Numbered from the stretch's first letter, positions 1-12,311 are shown. The stretch is 64,000 nt of DNA from Accumulibacter sp. (GCF_023806625.1 NZ_JAMTDX010000027.1:62001-126000), one strand, 5' to 3'. The notes: generated by a model from the letters alone, not told the origin. Numbers and translations: made by a program.

Positions 1-137
1 TCGACCAGTGGGGAGTGGAACTGGGCAAGGCCGTGGCCAGCAGCATCCTGCCGGCAATCGGCGATCCGCGGCTGGCCGGCAAGTTCGATCCCTCGACACG
101 CGGCCTGCTGGCGTTCACCAGGCAGTATCTGGCGTAA
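1..137 (+). CDS. pgi: Glucose-6-phosphate isomerase, C-terminal end (5' end outside window)
   Basis: Only the last 44 codons are present (reading frame begins at base 3, stop TAA at 135-137). They start with DQWGVELGK, the highly conserved C-terminal signature of phosphoglucose isomerase, which contains the Lys of the active-site region, and end with the usual helix STRGLLAFTRQYLA. The enzyme interconverts glucose-6-phosphate and fructose-6-phosphate in the cytoplasm. The gene lies 63 bases upstream of pgm on the same strand, so it supplies glucose-6-phosphate to the glycogen genes that follow, probably in one operon. Confidence 0.93.
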   Translation, partial: DQWGVELGKAVASSILPAIGDPRLAGKFDPSTRGLLAFTRQYLA

Positions 138-176
138 GTCCGTATTCCCCCTGGCGGGACGGCTCAGGGGCGTTGA

Positions 177-1844
<1,668 letters not shown>

Positions 1845-1910
1845 CCGGAGCGGGCAGAAGCAGCCGGCGCTGGCCGAGGCGATGAATCAGACTCACTAGG
1901 GGGTACGAAG

Positions 1911-3179
1911 ATGGTTGATAGAAAGACATTCCAGTTGCCGCGCCGGGCGATTGCCCTGGTGCTGGCCGGGGGCCGGGGCAGTCGGCTTCATGAACTGACC
2001 GATCGTCGCGCCAAGCCGGCGGTGCATTTCGGCGGCAAGTTCCGGATCATCGATTTCGCCCTGTCCAACTGCGTCAATTCGCAGCTCCGGCGGATCGGCG
2101 TGGTCACCCAGTACAAGTCGCACAGCCTGCTCCGCCACCTGCAGCGCGGCTGGAACTTCCTTCACGGCGAGGTCAACGAATTCGTCGATCTGCTGCCGGC
2201 CCAGCAGAGGGTCGATGAGGAATCCTGGTATCGAGGGACGGCCGACGCCGTCTATCAGAACATCGACATTCTAGAGACCTATCGTCCAGCGCCCGAGTTC
2301 GTCGTGATCCTCGCCGGCGACCATGTCTACAAGATGAACTACGCCATGATGCTCGTCGACCACGTCGAGAGCAACGCCGAATGCACCGTGGCGTGCATCG
2401 AGGTGCCGCGCCGGGACGCCACCGGTTTCGGAGTCATGGCCGTCGACGAGAACTCGAGGATCACCGACTTCGTCGAAAAGCCCGCTGACCCGCCGGCCAT
2501 GCCGGGTAACCCGGATGCCTCGCTGTGCAGCATGGGGGTCTATGTCTTCAACGCCAGGTATCTCTATTCCGAACTCGAGCGCGACATCGAGGATCCAGCG
2601 TCGAACCACGACTTCGGCAAGGACATCATCCCTCGCGCCGTGGCCAACGGCGTCGCCGTGGCGCACCCCTTTTCGCGTAGCTGCATCGTTGCCCCCGACG
2701 AGCATTTTCGCGGCCACTACTGGCGGGATGTCGGGACGATCGACGCCTACTGGGATGCAAACATCGACCTGACCGCGACGGTGCCCGCGCTGAACCTCTA
2801 CGACCGCAACTGGCCGGTGTGGACCTATCAGCAGCAGTTGCCGCCGGCGAAGTTCGTGCATAACCACATGGACCGTCGCGGCACGGCCATCGAGTCGATG
2901 GTCTCGAGCGGCTCGATCGTCTCGGGCGAGGTCAACCGCTCGGTGCTGTTTACGGGTTGCCGGGTTCACTCGTACGCGAGGGTCAACCTGTCGGTGCTGC
3001 TCCCGGAAACCAGCGTCGGTCCGCGGGCCCGTCTGAGCAATTGCGTGGTTGACGCCGGCTGCCAGATTCCTGCGGAAATGGTCATCGGCGAGGATCCGGT
3101 CGAGGACGCGCGGCGCTTCCGCCGTACGGATAACGGGGTGACCCTGGTGACCCGCAAGATGCTCGAACGGCTTGGCTGA
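1911..3179 (+). CDS. glgC: Glucose-1-phosphate adenylyltransferase
   Basis: 422 aa, normal length. Makes ADP-glucose from glucose-1-phosphate and ATP, the committed step of bacterial glycogen synthesis. The N-terminal nucleotidyltransferase domain carries LAGGRGSRL (about 18-26), the [15 protein letters not shown] stretch and the metal-site motif [12 protein letters not shown]. The last 100 residues form the left-handed beta-helix that binds allosteric effectors ([15 protein letters not shown] and [15 protein letters not shown] repeats). ATG 1911 follows an AGGGGGTACGAAG ribosome site. The 66-base gap after pgm and the following glgA indicate one glycogen operon. Confidence 0.95.
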   Translation: MVDRKTFQLPRRAIALVLAGGRGSRLHELTDRRAKPAVHFGGKFRIIDFALSNCVNSQLRRIGVVTQYKSHSLLRHLQRGWNFLHGEVNEFVDLLPAQQRVDEESWYRGTADAVYQNIDILETYRPAPEFVVILAGDHVYKMNYAMMLVDHVESNAECTVACIEVPRRDATGFGVMAVDENSRITDFVEKPADPPAMPGNPDASLCSMGVYVFNARYLYSELERDIEDPASNHDFGKDIIPRAVANGVAVAHPFSRSCIVAPDEHFRGHYWRDVGTIDAYWDANIDLTATVPALNLYDRNWPVWTYQQQLPPAKFVHNHMDRRGTAIESMVSSGSIVSGEVNRSVLFTGCRVHSYARVNLSVLLPETSVGPRARLSNCVVDAGCQIPAEMVIGEDPVEDARRFRRTDNGVTLVTRKMLERLG

Positions 3180-3301
3180 GCGGTGCCTGGGCAACGCTTC
3201 CGGGGGCGGCGAATTGGCGCCGGCTCGGGGTCATTCAATCCGCTCCGGCTCGTTTCCGGCATGGCAGAGGTGACCGCCCTCACCGATCGACACGGGGAAA
3301 G

Positions 3302-4750
3302 ATGAGCTTGCGTATCCTCCACGTCGCGGCCGAGATCTACCCGCTGGTCAAGACCGGCGGCCTCGCCGATGTCGTTGCCGCCCTTCCCCCAGCACTCGCC
3401 GCGCGCGGGCTGGACGTTCGCGTCCTGCTTCCCGGGATGCCGGGCATCCTCAGCGGGGTCATCGAGCAGAAGCGGATCATCCGTTTCGGTCCGGTGTTCG
3501 GCGCGGCGATCGTCACCCTGCGTCTGGGTCGCCTTCCCGACAGTGGCCTCCCGGCGTACGTGATCGACGCGCCGTTTCTCTATCGTCGTGACGGGAATCC
3601 GTATCTCGGTCCCGATGGCCGAGACTGGCGGGACAACCACCGCCGTTTCGCGTTGCTCGGCTGGATTGCCACGCACCTTGCAGGTGGTGAACTCGACCGC
3701 AGCTGGTCGCCCGAAGTCGTCCACGCACACGACTGGCACGCTGGTCTCGCTCCCGCGTATATCGCCCAGAATCCGGCGCTGAATACGGCGACGGTGTTCA
3801 CGATACACAACCTCGCCTTCCGTGGTCTGTTCCCGCTCGACCACCACGGTGATCTGGGCTTGCTGATTTCGGGACCCGACCAGAGCGCGCTCGAGTTTCA
3901 CGGGCAGCTGTCGTTCATGAAGGCGGCGCTGGTCCATTCGAAGCGCATCAATGCGGTCAGCCCGACCTATGCACGCGAAATCTGCACCCCGGAGTTCGGC
4001 TGGGGCCTGGACGGGCTGCTGCGCGATCGCGGTGGACATCTGTCGGGCATTCTCAACGGTGTAGACTATTCGGTGTGGAACCCGGCGACCGATCCGGCAT
4101 TGCCGAGGAACTACTCGGCGAGCAACCTGCGCGCGAAGAAGGTCTGCAAGCTCAGGCTGCAGGCCGACCTGGGATTTGCCGGGCGGAGCAAGGCGCCGCT
4201 GTTTGCCGTCGTCAGCCGCCTGACTTCGCAGAAAGGCATGGATCTGATCCTCGCCGCGCTACCCGAACTGCTCGCCGAAGGCGGCCAGCTGGTGGTCATC
4301 GGGAGCGGCGACGCGGACATCGAGGCCGGATTCAGGGTCGCCGCGGCGGCTCATCCCGAATCGATCTCGGTTCATCTCGGCTACGACGACGCGCTGGCTC
4401 ACCGGATGATCGCCGCCGCGGACATTCTCTTCGTCCCCTCGCGCTTCGAGCCCTGCGGACTGACCCAGCTCTACGCGCTGCGCTATGGCACCCTGCCGCT
4501 GGTGCGCCGTGTCGGCGGGCTCGCCGACACGGTGATCGACGCGACCCCCGACAACCTCAGGGCGGGAACGGCCAACGGTTTCGTCTTCGATGACGCCAGC
4601 AGTCGCGCGTTGGCCGCGCGGATGGCCGACGCCTGCGCGCTCTTCCGTGACGGTCCGGCGTGGCGGCAGCTGCAACGGCGGGGAATGGCCCAGGATTTCT
4701 CCTGGGCCGATTCCGCCGTACGCTACGAGGCGCTCTACCGGAGCATCTGA
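3302..4750 (+). CDS. glgA: Glycogen synthase, ADP-glucose-dependent (GT5)
   Basis: 482 aa. Transfers glucose from ADP-glucose to alpha-1,4-glucan. The N-terminal domain shows the ADP-glucose-binding KTGG (residues 17-20, VKTGGLADV) and HAHDWHAGL; the C-terminal GT-B domain shows [12 protein letters not shown] and the [14 protein letters not shown] motif with the two conserved acidic/aromatic contacts. The start ATG at 3302 is preceded by CACGGGGAAAG. The 122-base gap after glgC may hold a separate promoter, but none is obvious. No branching enzyme, phosphorylase or debranching enzyme is present in the window. Confidence 0.94.
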   Translation: MSLRILHVAAEIYPLVKTGGLADVVAALPPALAARGLDVRVLLPGMPGILSGVIEQKRIIRFGPVFGAAIVTLRLGRLPDSGLPAYVIDAPFLYRRDGNPYLGPDGRDWRDNHRRFALLGWIATHLAGGELDRSWSPEVVHAHDWHAGLAPAYIAQNPALNTATVFTIHNLAFRGLFPLDHHGDLGLLISGPDQSALEFHGQLSFMKAALVHSKRINAVSPTYAREICTPEFGWGLDGLLRDRGGHLSGILNGVDYSVWNPATDPALPRNYSASNLRAKKVCKLRLQADLGFAGRSKAPLFAVVSRLTSQKGMDLILAALPELLAEGGQLVVIGSGDADIEAGFRVAAAAHPESISVHLGYDDALAHRMIAAADILFVPSRFEPCGLTQLYALRYGTLPLVRRVGGLADTVIDATPDNLRAGTANGFVFDDASSRALAARMADACALFRDGPAWRQLQRRGMAQDFSWADSAVRYEALYRSI

Positions 4751-4754
4751 AGCG

Positions 4755-6002
4755 TTGTCGAACGACCATCCTCCACTGATCAGGGCGTTCGCCGGTCTGC
4801 GCCCGCGAGGCGAGCACGCGGCTGCCGTCGCCGCTCCCCCGTATGACGTGCTGTCCAGCGAAGAAGCCCGACAGTCGGTCGCCGGCAGGCCACTGTCTTT
4901 CTTGCATGTGTCAAAAGCCGAGATAGACCTCCCCCGCGGTATCGACCCGTTTTCGCCCGAAGTCTATGCCCGGTCGGCCGAGAACTTCCAGCGAATGCTC
5001 GACGGGGGAGTCCTCGTCCGTGATCCCTGCCCATGCTACTACGCTTACCGTCTGGTGATCGACGGGCACGTGCAGACCGGACTCGTCGCGGCTGCTTCTG
5101 TCGCCGCGTACGACAGCAACCGCATTCGCAAGCACGAGTTCACGCGGCCCGACAAGGAGGACGACCGCGTGCGTCAGATCGAGGCGCTGAACGCCCAGAC
5201 CGGTCCCGTTCTGCTTGCGCACCCCGATAGTCCGGAAGTCGAGGCGCTGCTCGCTGAAGCGACGAAGGCTTCCCCGGTCGCTGACCTGATCGCCGAGACC
5301 GGCGTTCGCCACAGTGTCTGGCTCATCGACGAGCCGGCGGCGATCGCGCGTCTGGGCAGCCTCTTCGACGCCATGCCGGCGCTGTACATCGCCGATGGCC
5401 ATCATCGATCAGCCGCCGCATCGCGTGTCGCCGCCAGCCGACGTCAGCGGCAAGGCGGTGCGGACAGCGCGGAGTTCTTCCTGGCGGTGATCTTTCCCGC
5501 GTCGCAGATGCGCATTCTCCCTTACAACCGCGTGCTGCGTGACCTCAACGGCCTCAGCGAGGCGGCCTTTGTCGCGGCACTCGCCGATTGTTGCCAGGTG
5601 GATCGGGTGCGTTCACCCGTCGAGCCCGAACGCAGTGGCGTCTGCGGGATGTATCTCGCCGGCTCCTGGTATCGGCTGGAAATCCGCCCGGAGTCGATCC
5701 CGTCGTCCGACCCGGTGCGCAGACTCGACGTTTCGCTGCTGGCCGAACGGATCCTCGCCCCGTTGCTGGGGATCAGCGATCTTCGTCGCGACCCCCGGAT
5801 CGACTTCGTTGGCGGCATCCGCGGCTTTGGCGAACTCGAGCGTCGTGTGGACAGCGGCGAAATGGCCGTCGCCTTCGCCATGTATCCGACGCAGATGAAT
5901 GACCTGATGGCTGTCGCCGACGCTGGACAGGTCATGCCGCCGAAGTCGACCTGGTTCGAGCCGAAGCTTGCCGACGGTCTCGTTTCGCACGTTCTCGACT
6001 GA
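4755..6002 (+). CDS. DUF1015 family protein
   Basis: 415 aa if translation starts at TTG 4755, four bases after the glgA stop. This start gives the family-typical N-terminus (PPLIRAFAGLRP...APPYDVLSSEEAR); the open frame continues upstream only inside glgA. Further family motifs are HEFTRPDKEDDRVRQ near residue 120 and ALYIADGHHRSAAA near residue 215. DUF1015 proteins are widespread, cytosolic and biochemically poorly defined; some are annotated as phosphatase- or HTH-like without proof. Tight linkage to glgA suggests co-expression with the glycogen genes, but no role in glycogen can be read from the sequence. Confidence 0.85.
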   Translation: MSNDHPPLIRAFAGLRPRGEHAAAVAAPPYDVLSSEEARQSVAGRPLSFLHVSKAEIDLPRGIDPFSPEVYARSAENFQRMLDGGVLVRDPCPCYYAYRLVIDGHVQTGLVAAASVAAYDSNRIRKHEFTRPDKEDDRVRQIEALNAQTGPVLLAHPDSPEVEALLAEATKASPVADLIAETGVRHSVWLIDEPAAIARLGSLFDAMPALYIADGHHRSAAASRVAASRRQRQGGADSAEFFLAVIFPASQMRILPYNRVLRDLNGLSEAAFVAALADCCQVDRVRSPVEPERSGVCGMYLAGSWYRLEIRPESIPSSDPVRRLDVSLLAERILAPLLGISDLRRDPRIDFVGGIRGFGELERRVDSGEMAVAFAMYPTQMNDLMAVADAGQVMPPKSTWFEPKLADGLVSHVLD

Positions 6003-6131
6003 CCGGCGGCGAAGCCTGCGAATTGCCACCGGCGTGCCCTTCCGGAGGCCACCGACGCTCGCGAGGCGCAGCAGTCGGCTCTTCCGGATCAGCGCGGGCG
6101 AGGCGCTGATGCCGCTTGCCGGCGCACGGAT

Positions 6132-7235
6132 TCAGTGGCTGCGCACGACGGTCACTTCGGGCTTGCCTTCGCCCACTTCGCCGATCACCGTCGCATGGTC
6201 GAAACCGTCCTGAAGGAAGGTCGCGAGGACCTCGGTGACCACCTCGGGTGCGCACGAAATCAGCAGTCCGCCGCTCGTCTGCGGGTCGGTCAACAGTGCC
6301 CGATCGAGTTCACCGAAGTGTTTGTTCGGGAGGTTCACGCTCTCCCCGTAGCTCGTCCAGTTGCGTGCGGAGGCGCCGGTCACGCAGCCCTTCGCGCCGT
6401 AGTCGAGCGCGCCAGGCAGGATCGGCAGCGCTGCGTAGTCGATCACTGCCGACACTCGCGACGCCTTGCAGATCTCGACGAGGTGGCCGAGCAGACCGAA
6501 GCCGGTGACGTCGGTCATCGCGTGCACGCCGGCGAGGCAGGCGAGTGCGCGCCCCGGCGTGTTGAGTTGCGTCGTCGAGGAGACGAGCACTTCGTAGGCG
6601 TGCGTCGATAGCATCCCCTTCTTCAGTGCCGCGCTCAGGAAGCCGACACCAAGCCCCTTGCCGAGGACGAGCTTGTCACCGGGTCGGGCGCCGGAATTGC
6701 GTTTCAGGTGATCGGGATGAACGACGCCGATCGCGACGAGACCGTAGATCGGCTCGAGCGAATCGATGCTGTGCCCGCCGGCGATCGGGATGCCGGCTCG
6801 CCGACAGACGGACTCGCCGCCTTCGAGAATCCGCCGGATCGTCTCCAGAGGCAGCTTGTCGATCGGCATCCCGACCACCGCCAGCGCGAGCAGCGGCACG
6901 CCGCCCATCGCATAGACGTCGGACAGGGCGTTGGTCGCGGCGATCGCTCCGAAATCGAAGGCGTCGTCGACGATCGGCATGAAAAAGTCGGTGGTGGCCA
7001 CCAGCGCCTGGTCGCCGTTGAGCTGGTAGACGGCGGCATCGTCACTGGTTTCGGTACCGACCAGGAGCTGCCTCGGCACCAGCGCCGCGGGAGTGCTGGT
7101 GAGGATCTGCTGGAGCATCGCCGGAGCGATCTTGCACCCGCATCCACCCCCGTGGGAGAACTGGGTCAACTTGACCGGTCCGCCTGATGTGGCCGCGGAG
7201 GCAGGCGGTTCGGTTCGGGTCTTTCTTCTGGGCAT
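6132..7235 (-). CDS. selD: Selenide, water dikinase (selenophosphate synthetase)
   Basis: Makes selenophosphate from selenide and ATP, the selenium donor for selenocysteine and selenouridine. The catalytic N-terminal loop HGGGCGCKI carries Cys in the position that is Sec in some homologues, so no UGA recoding is needed, plus the essential Lys. AIR-synthase-type motifs follow (TETSDDAAVYQL, TTDFFMPIVDDAFDFG, DVTGFGLLGHL, PQTSGGLL). The start at ATG 7235 (MPRRKTR) gives 367 aa; an in-frame ATG at 7286 would add 17 residues without family support. No selA, selB or mnmH lies nearby. It converges with the DUF1015 gene. Confidence 0.93.
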   Translation of the reverse strand: MPRRKTRTEPPASAATSGGPVKLTQFSHGGGCGCKIAPAMLQQILTSTPAALVPRQLLVGTETSDDAAVYQLNGDQALVATTDFFMPIVDDAFDFGAIAATNALSDVYAMGGVPLLALAVVGMPIDKLPLETIRRILEGGESVCRRAGIPIAGGHSIDSLEPIYGLVAIGVVHPDHLKRNSGARPGDKLVLGKGLGVGFLSAALKKGMLSTHAYEVLVSSTTQLNTPGRALACLAGVHAMTDVTGFGLLGHLVEICKASRVSAVIDYAALPILPGALDYGAKGCVTGASARNWTSYGESVNLPNKHFGELDRALLTDPQTSGGLLISCAPEVVTEVLATFLQDGFDHATVIGEVGEGKPEVTVVRSH

Positions 7236-7298
7236 CTGTTCGTCTTCTTTGCCTCGGGCAGCGCGCCATGGGTCAGCAGACGGCACGCCGGGATGTCT

Positions 7299-7505
7299 TC
7301 AGCGGCTGTCGAATCCGGCTTCGGCGATGGCCTGGCGGAGGTCGTCGCTGGATGCCCGGGTCGGGTCGAATGTCACGCTGGCCCGTCCTTCGGCCAGCGA
7401 TACGGTGACGGTCTCGACGCCGGGGAGCGCGGTCAGCGCTGCGGTCACGCTGCGCACGCAGCCCTGGCAACTCATTCCTTCCACTTCCAGCACGATCGTG
7501 TCCAT
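7299..7505 (-). CDS. Heavy-metal-associated (HMA) domain protein, copper chaperone CopZ-like
   Basis: 68 aa from ATG 7505 (MDTIVLEVEGM). A single ferredoxin-like HMA domain with the metal-binding motif MSCQGC near residues 11-16 and the expected C-terminal AIAEAGFD. Such proteins carry Cu(I) in the cytoplasm and pass it to CopA, which is encoded immediately upstream on the same strand. An in-frame ATG at 7580 overlaps the copA stop as ATGA and would give a 93-aa form with a 25-residue Gly/Ala/Pro-rich leader; this looks like translational coupling, so the longer start is a real alternative. Confidence 0.85.
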   Translation of the reverse strand: MDTIVLEVEGMSCQGCVRSVTAALTALPGVETVTVSLAEGRASVTFDPTRASSDDLRQAIAEAGFDSR

Positions 7506-7576
7506 CAGCGTCATTCCAGTGGTTGGCGCCGGCCCGGCCCTGCCGGACGCTTCCCGGCCGAATCCGGATGTTGCGC

Positions 7577-10006
7577 TCACCGCTTGTCGTGCGGGCGCCA
7601 GCGCCGCAGAAGCAACGAGTTCGAGACCACGGAAAGCGAACTCATCGCCATGGCTGCCCCGGCGATGACCGGGTTGAGCATTCCCAGAGCCGCCAGAGGA
7701 ATGCCGAGCACATTGTAGACGAACGCACAGAACAGATTCTGCCTGATTTTGCGCAGTGTCGCACGCGACAGGACGATCGCCTCGGGGATTCCGTTGAGGT
7801 CGCTGCGCACGAGCGTGATGTCGGCAACCTCGATCGCGACGTCGGTACCCGCGCCGATGGCGAAACTGACGTCGGCGGCAGCCAGCGCCGGTGCATCGTT
7901 GATGCCGTCGCCAGCCATCGCGACGACCGTCGCGCCACTCTTCAGTTCGTTGATGGCCGCCGCCTTCTCGCCCGGCAGGATGCGAGCGCGGAACTCGGCA
8001 ATCCCCGCTGCACGGGCAACTGCTGCTGCAGTGGCGGGGTGATCGCCGGTCAGCATGACGACGCGGATGCCGAGTCCGCGGAGCCGGTCGAGCGCGGCAG
8101 GGGAACTTTCGCGCAGCGGATCGGCGACGGCGAACAGGCCGAGGGGCACGACTTTGGGGCGATCGGTCACAGCGTCATCGCTGGCGAGGAACTCGGCGAG
8201 CGCGACGACCGTCCTGCCCGAGCGCCGCCACTCGTCGACGATATCGATCGGCCAGTTGGCTCCGGGCAGTGCGTCGGGCGCGGCGAGACGCAGCGATCGT
8301 CCAGCGATACAGCCCTCGACGCCCCAACCAGGGAGCGCGCGAAAGTGCTCGACTTCGGGCACGGCGAGGTCTGCTGCTCGCATCTGATCGAGGATCGCGC
8401 GGGCCAGCGGATGCTCCGAAGCCTGTTCGAGTCCTGCCGCCAGAGCCAGCGCTTCGTCCACCTGCGCAGCCAGCGGCAGCCGGTCGGTGAGCACGGCTTC
8501 CCCGCGGGTCAGCGTGCCGGTCTTGTCGATCGCCAGGATGCCGACCCGGGCCGCGCGTTCGAGCGCCTCAGCGTTGCGGATGAGGATCCCGGCGCGCGCC
8601 GCCTGTCCCGTGGCGACCATGATCGCCGTCGGTGTGGCGAGCCCGAGCGCGCACGGACAGGCGATGACCAGCACCGCCACGGCGTTGATCAGTGCCGTGC
8701 TGAATACGCCCGAGAAGGCCCACCACCCGGCGAAGGTGAGCAACGCGATGGCGCAGACGATGGGTACGAAGATCGCCGAGAGGCGATCGGCGAGGCGCTG
8801 GACCGGCGCTTTCGAAGCCTGGGCCTCGGCGACGAGGCGAACGATCGCGGCGAGCAGGGTGTGTTCGCCGACTCCGGTGGCTCGGCAACGCAGCATGCCG
8901 CGCTCATTGATCGTGGCCGCGAAGACACGGTCGCCGCGCTGCTTGACCAGCGGCAGGCTCTCGCCGGTGAGCATCGCCTCGTTCACGCTCGACGTGCCGT
9001 CGATGACCTCGCCGTCGACGGGTACGCTTTCGCCGGGGCGGACGATGAAGACATCCCCCGGAATCAGCGCGGCAGCGTCGAGTTCGATCAACGCACCGTC
9101 GCGTTCGACGCGCGCCGTGCGCGGCTGCAGGCGGATCAGCGCTTCGATCGCCTCGCCGGTTCGCGCACGCGCGCGGGCCTCGAGAAGCTTGCCGAGCAGA
9201 ACCAGGGTGATCACCGCAGCCGACGCCTCGAAGTAAACGTGCAGGTGGTCGGCGCCACTGAGCGTCACGACGACGCTGAACGCGTACGCCATGGTCGTGC
9301 CGAGTGTGATCAGCACATCCATGTTCGCACCGCCTGCGCGCAGGGCCTTCCAGGCGCCCCGATGGAAAGCCAACCCGATCCACCACTGCACCGGGGTGGC
9401 CAGCAGAAGCTGGATCCACCGCGGGATCAGGTCGTGCTCGCCCGGGCCGGTGCCGGGCATGGCCAGCATCTGGCCGATCAACGGCAGCGTCAGCGCAGCG
9501 GCGATCCAGAAGCGGCGTGTTTCGGTGCGCTGATCGGCGAGCCTTCTGGCCGCCTCCTGTTCACGCGAGCCGACGTCCGAGGGCCGGGCGGTGAAACCGG
9601 CGCGCTCGATCGTCTCGACGAGTTCGCCGGGGGTCGTCAGTCCCGGCACGTAGCGCACCGTTGCCCGGCCGTTTGCCAGGTTGACCGAAGCTTCGACGCC
9701 TGGCAGACGCCTGAGCACTTTCTCGATGCGCGCCGAGCAGGCGGCACAGCTCATCCCCTCGATGGCCAGTTCGAGCGAGCGGGGAGGAACCGCGAAGCCG
9801 GCCCGTTCGATCGCCGCGACGACCTCGGCCGGTGTGCTGGCCTCCGGCGAGTAGCGGACCTGCGCGCGCCCGCTCGCCAGATTGACGTTCGCGCTGACTC
9901 CAGGCAGTTGTCCGAGCACCTTCTCGATGCGCGTCGCGCAGGCGGCACAACTCATCCCGCTGATCGGCAGGTCGAGGACGCGCACTCGGTCGGCTTTGCC
10001 AGTCAT
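7577..10006 (-). CDS. copA: Copper-translocating P1B-type ATPase
   Basis: 809 aa. Exports Cu(I) across the inner membrane at the cost of ATP. Two N-terminal HMA domains carry GMSCAAC motifs (Cys 20/23 and 88/91). Core motifs are all present: TGES in the actuator domain, the membrane CPC of [13 protein letters not shown], the phosphorylation site DKTGTLT, HP in ASEHPLA, and [15 protein letters not shown]; the last membrane helix has [23 protein letters not shown], typical of group 1B-1 Cu(I) pumps. CcoI-type pumps for cytochrome oxidase assembly are a related alternative, and the nearby TauE-like, hemN and fnr genes resemble that setting, but two HMA domains and a partner chaperone favour copper efflux. 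Confidence 0.94.
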   Translation of the reverse strand: MTGKADRVRVLDLPISGMSCAACATRIEKVLGQLPGVSANVNLASGRAQVRYSPEASTPAEVVAAIERAGFAVPPRSLELAIEGMSCAACSARIEKVLRRLPGVEASVNLANGRATVRYVPGLTTPGELVETIERAGFTARPSDVGSREQEAARRLADQRTETRRFWIAAALTLPLIGQMLAMPGTGPGEHDLIPRWIQLLLATPVQWWIGLAFHRGAWKALRAGGANMDVLITLGTTMAYAFSVVVTLSGADHLHVYFEASAAVITLVLLGKLLEARARARTGEAIEALIRLQPRTARVERDGALIELDAAALIPGDVFIVRPGESVPVDGEVIDGTSSVNEAMLTGESLPLVKQRGDRVFAATINERGMLRCRATGVGEHTLLAAIVRLVAEAQASKAPVQRLADRLSAIFVPIVCAIALLTFAGWWAFSGVFSTALINAVAVLVIACPCALGLATPTAIMVATGQAARAGILIRNAEALERAARVGILAIDKTGTLTRGEAVLTDRLPLAAQVDEALALAAGLEQASEHPLARAILDQMRAADLAVPEVEHFRALPGWGVEGCIAGRSLRLAAPDALPGANWPIDIVDEWRRSGRTVVALAEFLASDDAVTDRPKVVPLGLFAVADPLRESSPAALDRLRGLGIRVVMLTGDHPATAAAVARAAGIAEFRARILPGEKAAAINELKSGATVVAMAGDGINDAPALAAADVSFAIGAGTDVAIEVADITLVRSDLNGIPEAIVLSRATLRKIRQNLFCAFVYNVLGIPLAALGMLNPVIAGAAMAMSSLSVVSNSLLLRRWRPHDKR

Positions 10007-10067
10007 CGCCGGACTGTCGCCTGAACGACTGGCCAGCCGACGGGCGCGCGTCCGGTCGTCTTCCGGC

Positions 10068-10742
10068 TCATGCGGGAAGCGGGCTCAAGCCGACTACGCC
10101 GATCAGGCCCCAGACGCCGAATCCGAGAATGACCAGACCGCAACCAAGGCGAACGACTGGGTCGCTCAGCCGCGCCTGGAGGCGGGTGGCGAGCAAGCCC
10201 GCGAGCAGCAGATTGGGCAGGGTGCCGACCCCGAACGCGAGCATGAGTCCGGCGCCGTGCCACGCCGAGCCGCTGGTCAGCGCCGTGGCCAGCGCGCTAT
10301 ACACCAGGCCGCAGGGCAGCCAGCCCCACAGCACGCCGAGCCTGAATGCCTGAGACAGGCTGCGCGCCGGCAGATAACGGCGGGTCAGCGGCTGTAGATG
10401 GTGCCAGAGCCTCGCCCCGGCGCGCTCGATCAGGACGATTGCCTGGCTTCGTCCCATCAGATGGAGGCCAAGGGCGATGAGCATCAGGTTCGCCGCCAGG
10501 TAGAGCAGCGTACGCACCGGCCACTGGCCGGCCATGGCCATGCTCGCTTCGCCGAGCCCGCCGGCGAGCGCCCCTGCACAGGCGTAACTGAGCAACCGCC
10601 CGGCGCTGTAAGCCAGATGGATGGCGATCGAGGCAGGCGCGCCCATCGACAGGGCACCGACGATGCCTCCGCACATGCCGATGCAGTGCACTCCACCGAG
10701 AAAGCCGACGAGCAGCAGTGCGGAATAGGCGGGCAGCGGCAT
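10068..10742 (-). CDS. Sulfite exporter TauE/SafE family-like membrane protein (UreH/DsbD-type core)
   Basis: 224 aa, about six hydrophobic helices. The N-terminus has the family signature [19 protein letters not shown] (residues about 14-32), which resembles the Cys-containing helix of DsbD/CcdA relatives, and a second half with [12 protein letters not shown]. Proteins of this family are regularly encoded beside copA/ccoI-type pumps, hemN and fnr in proteobacteria and are thought to serve copper handling for cbb3 oxidase assembly; the sulfite exporter label is only a family name. The gene lies 61 bases after the copA start, transcribed the same way, so it probably precedes copA in an operon. 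Confidence 0.82.
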   Translation of the reverse strand: MPLPAYSALLLVGFLGGVHCIGMCGGIVGALSMGAPASIAIHLAYSAGRLLSYACAGALAGGLGEASMAMAGQWPVRTLLYLAANLMLIALGLHLMGRSQAIVLIERAGARLWHHLQPLTRRYLPARSLSQAFRLGVLWGWLPCGLVYSALATALTSGSAWHGAGLMLAFGVGTLPNLLLAGLLATRLQARLSDPVVRLGCGLVILGFGVWGLIGVVGLSPLPA

Positions 10743-10847
10743 CGGTGGGGAGCAGAGAGCGACGGGGCTCCGATTCTACCTCTTACGGTTCTCCGCGGCC
10801 TCGGAGGTCGTGAGCGAATCTGCTGCGCGACCGATCTTCACGATCTC

Positions 10848-12245
10848 TCAGATGACTTTCGAGTAGCGGCTGCGCTGCCGGTCGGCGCGCAGGTAGCGGT
10901 CGAAAACCATCGAGATTGCCCGGACGAGCATCCTGCCTTTAGGCAGAACGGTGATCCATCCGTCGTCCACGCGGACGAGGCCGGCGGCGACCATTTCACG
11001 AAGGTCGTCGAGCTCGGTCGCGAAATAGTTGCGGAAGTCAATCAGGTGGGCGATCTCGATCGATTCGATCGACAGCTCGAAATGGCACATCAGCGACTGG
11101 ATGATCGAACGGCGCAGGATGTCGTCGGCGTTGAGCTCGATCCCCCGGTACACCGGCAGCGTTCCCGAGTCGAGCAGGTCGTAGTACTCGTCGAGAGTCT
11201 TGACGTTCTGGCTGTAGGTCGGGCCGACCTTGCTGATCGCAGAAATCCCGAAGCCGAGCAGGTCGCAGTCGGAATGCGTCGAGTATCCCTGGAAGTTCCG
11301 GTGCAGGCGGCCCTGGCGCTGGGCGACGGCCAACTCGTCGTCGGGCTTGGCGAAGTGATCCATGCCGATGTAGATGTATCCGGCTTCACTCATCCGCCGG
11401 ATGGCCAGCGCGAGAATCTGCAGGCGCTGTTCCGCCGACGGCATGTCCGACTCGAGGATCCGCCGCTGCGGCTTGAACAGGCTCGGCAGGTGCGCATAGT
11501 TGTAAATCGACAGGCGATCCGGGCTGGCCTCGATGACCCGGTCGAGCGTGCGGTTGAAGCCGATCACCGTCTGCCTCGGAAGGCCGTAGATGAGGTCCAC
11601 GCTCACCGAGCGGAAGCCCGTCGCCCTCGCCGCGTCGATCACTGCACGCGTTTCCTCCTCACTCTGAATCCGGTTTACCGCGCGCTGGACCTGCTCGTCG
11701 AAATCCTGTACGCCGACGCTCATCCGGTTGAAACCCAGCTCGGCGAGGAGTTCGACGGTCGCCCGGTCGACCTTTCGCGGATCGACCTCGATCGAGTACT
11801 CTCCGCCGTCGATCAGCGTGAAGTGCCGGCGTGTCGCAGCCATCAGCTGGCGCATCTCGTCGTGCGAGAGGAAGGTCGGCGTTCCACCTCCCCAGTGCAA
11901 CTGAGCCACTTCCTGGTCGCCACCTTCGAGGTAGCTGCTCTGCAGGGCGAGTTCCCGGGCCAGGTACCTGAGGTACTTCGCCGATCGCCCGTGATCCTTG
12001 GTGATGATCTTGTTGCAGGCGCAGTAGTAGCAGATGGTGTTGCAGAAGGGAATGTGGAAGTACAATGACAGCTGCCGGCTGATCCCGCCGATGTTCCGTT
12101 TGCCCAGCCAGAGCCGGGCGGCGTCCGAGCCGAACGCTTCGACGAAGCGGTCCGCCGTCGGGTACGAGGTGTAGCGGGGTCCGTTTATGTCGAAGCGGCG
12201 GATGATTTGCGGGTCGAAAACCAGGTTGCTCGTGACGGAATCCAT
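10848..12245 (-). CDS. hemN: Oxygen-independent coproporphyrinogen III oxidase (radical SAM)
   Basis: 465 aa from ATG 12245 (MDSVTSNLVFDP). Converts coproporphyrinogen III to protoporphyrinogen IX without oxygen, allowing haem synthesis in anoxic conditions. The radical-SAM cluster motif is CNTICYYC with the following CACNKI that is diagnostic for true HemN rather than HemW. Other family stretches are GPRYTSYPTADRF at the N-terminus, LHWGGGTPTFL, SIEVDPRKV and GFNRMSVGVQDFDEQVQ. The open frame reaches far upstream into fnr but that part has no homology sense. A class II FNR promoter lies directly upstream. Confidence 0.95.
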   Translation of the reverse strand: MDSVTSNLVFDPQIIRRFDINGPRYTSYPTADRFVEAFGSDAARLWLGKRNIGGISRQLSLYFHIPFCNTICYYCACNKIITKDHGRSAKYLRYLARELALQSSYLEGGDQEVAQLHWGGGTPTFLSHDEMRQLMAATRRHFTLIDGGEYSIEVDPRKVDRATVELLAELGFNRMSVGVQDFDEQVQRAVNRIQSEEETRAVIDAARATGFRSVSVDLIYGLPRQTVIGFNRTLDRVIEASPDRLSIYNYAHLPSLFKPQRRILESDMPSAEQRLQILALAIRRMSEAGYIYIGMDHFAKPDDELAVAQRQGRLHRNFQGYSTHSDCDLLGFGISAISKVGPTYSQNVKTLDEYYDLLDSGTLPVYRGIELNADDILRRSIIQSLMCHFELSIESIEIAHLIDFRNYFATELDDLREMVAAGLVRVDDGWITVLPKGRMLVRAISMVFDRYLRADRQRSRYSKVI

Positions 12246-12269
12246 TTTCCCAGCGCTCTTGTCGCAGCC

Positions 12270-12311
12270 ATTATCGGATGGCACGGTTGCCGGCGGGTTG
12301 ACGTGGATCAA
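12270..12311 (-). promoter_or_regulatory. Predicted FNR-activated (class II) promoter of hemN
   Basis: TTGACGTGGATCAA at 12298-12311 matches the FNR half-site palindrome TTGAT-N4-ATCAA at 9 of 10 positions. Reading toward hemN, exactly 22 bases separate it from GATAAT (12275-12270), a 5/6 match to the -10 box. This places the box centre about 41.5 bases before a predicted start near 12263, the classic class II spacing. The hemN ATG is at 12245. The same box is 55 bases upstream of fnr, so FNR may also autoregulate, but no -10 box at that spacing is visible on the fnr side. Confidence 0.75.

Noticed and set aside
6132-7235. SelD as a selenoprotein
   Set aside because: The active-site residue is encoded as Cys and no in-frame UGA occurs.
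7523-10024. 833-codon open frame on the plus strand
   Set aside because: It is the antisense of copA; its protein is low-complexity Arg/Asp/Gly-rich with no domain, as expected for the complement of a GC-rich gene.
10398-12068. 556-codon open frame on the plus strand
   Set aside because: Antisense to hemN and the TauE-like gene; no family sense.
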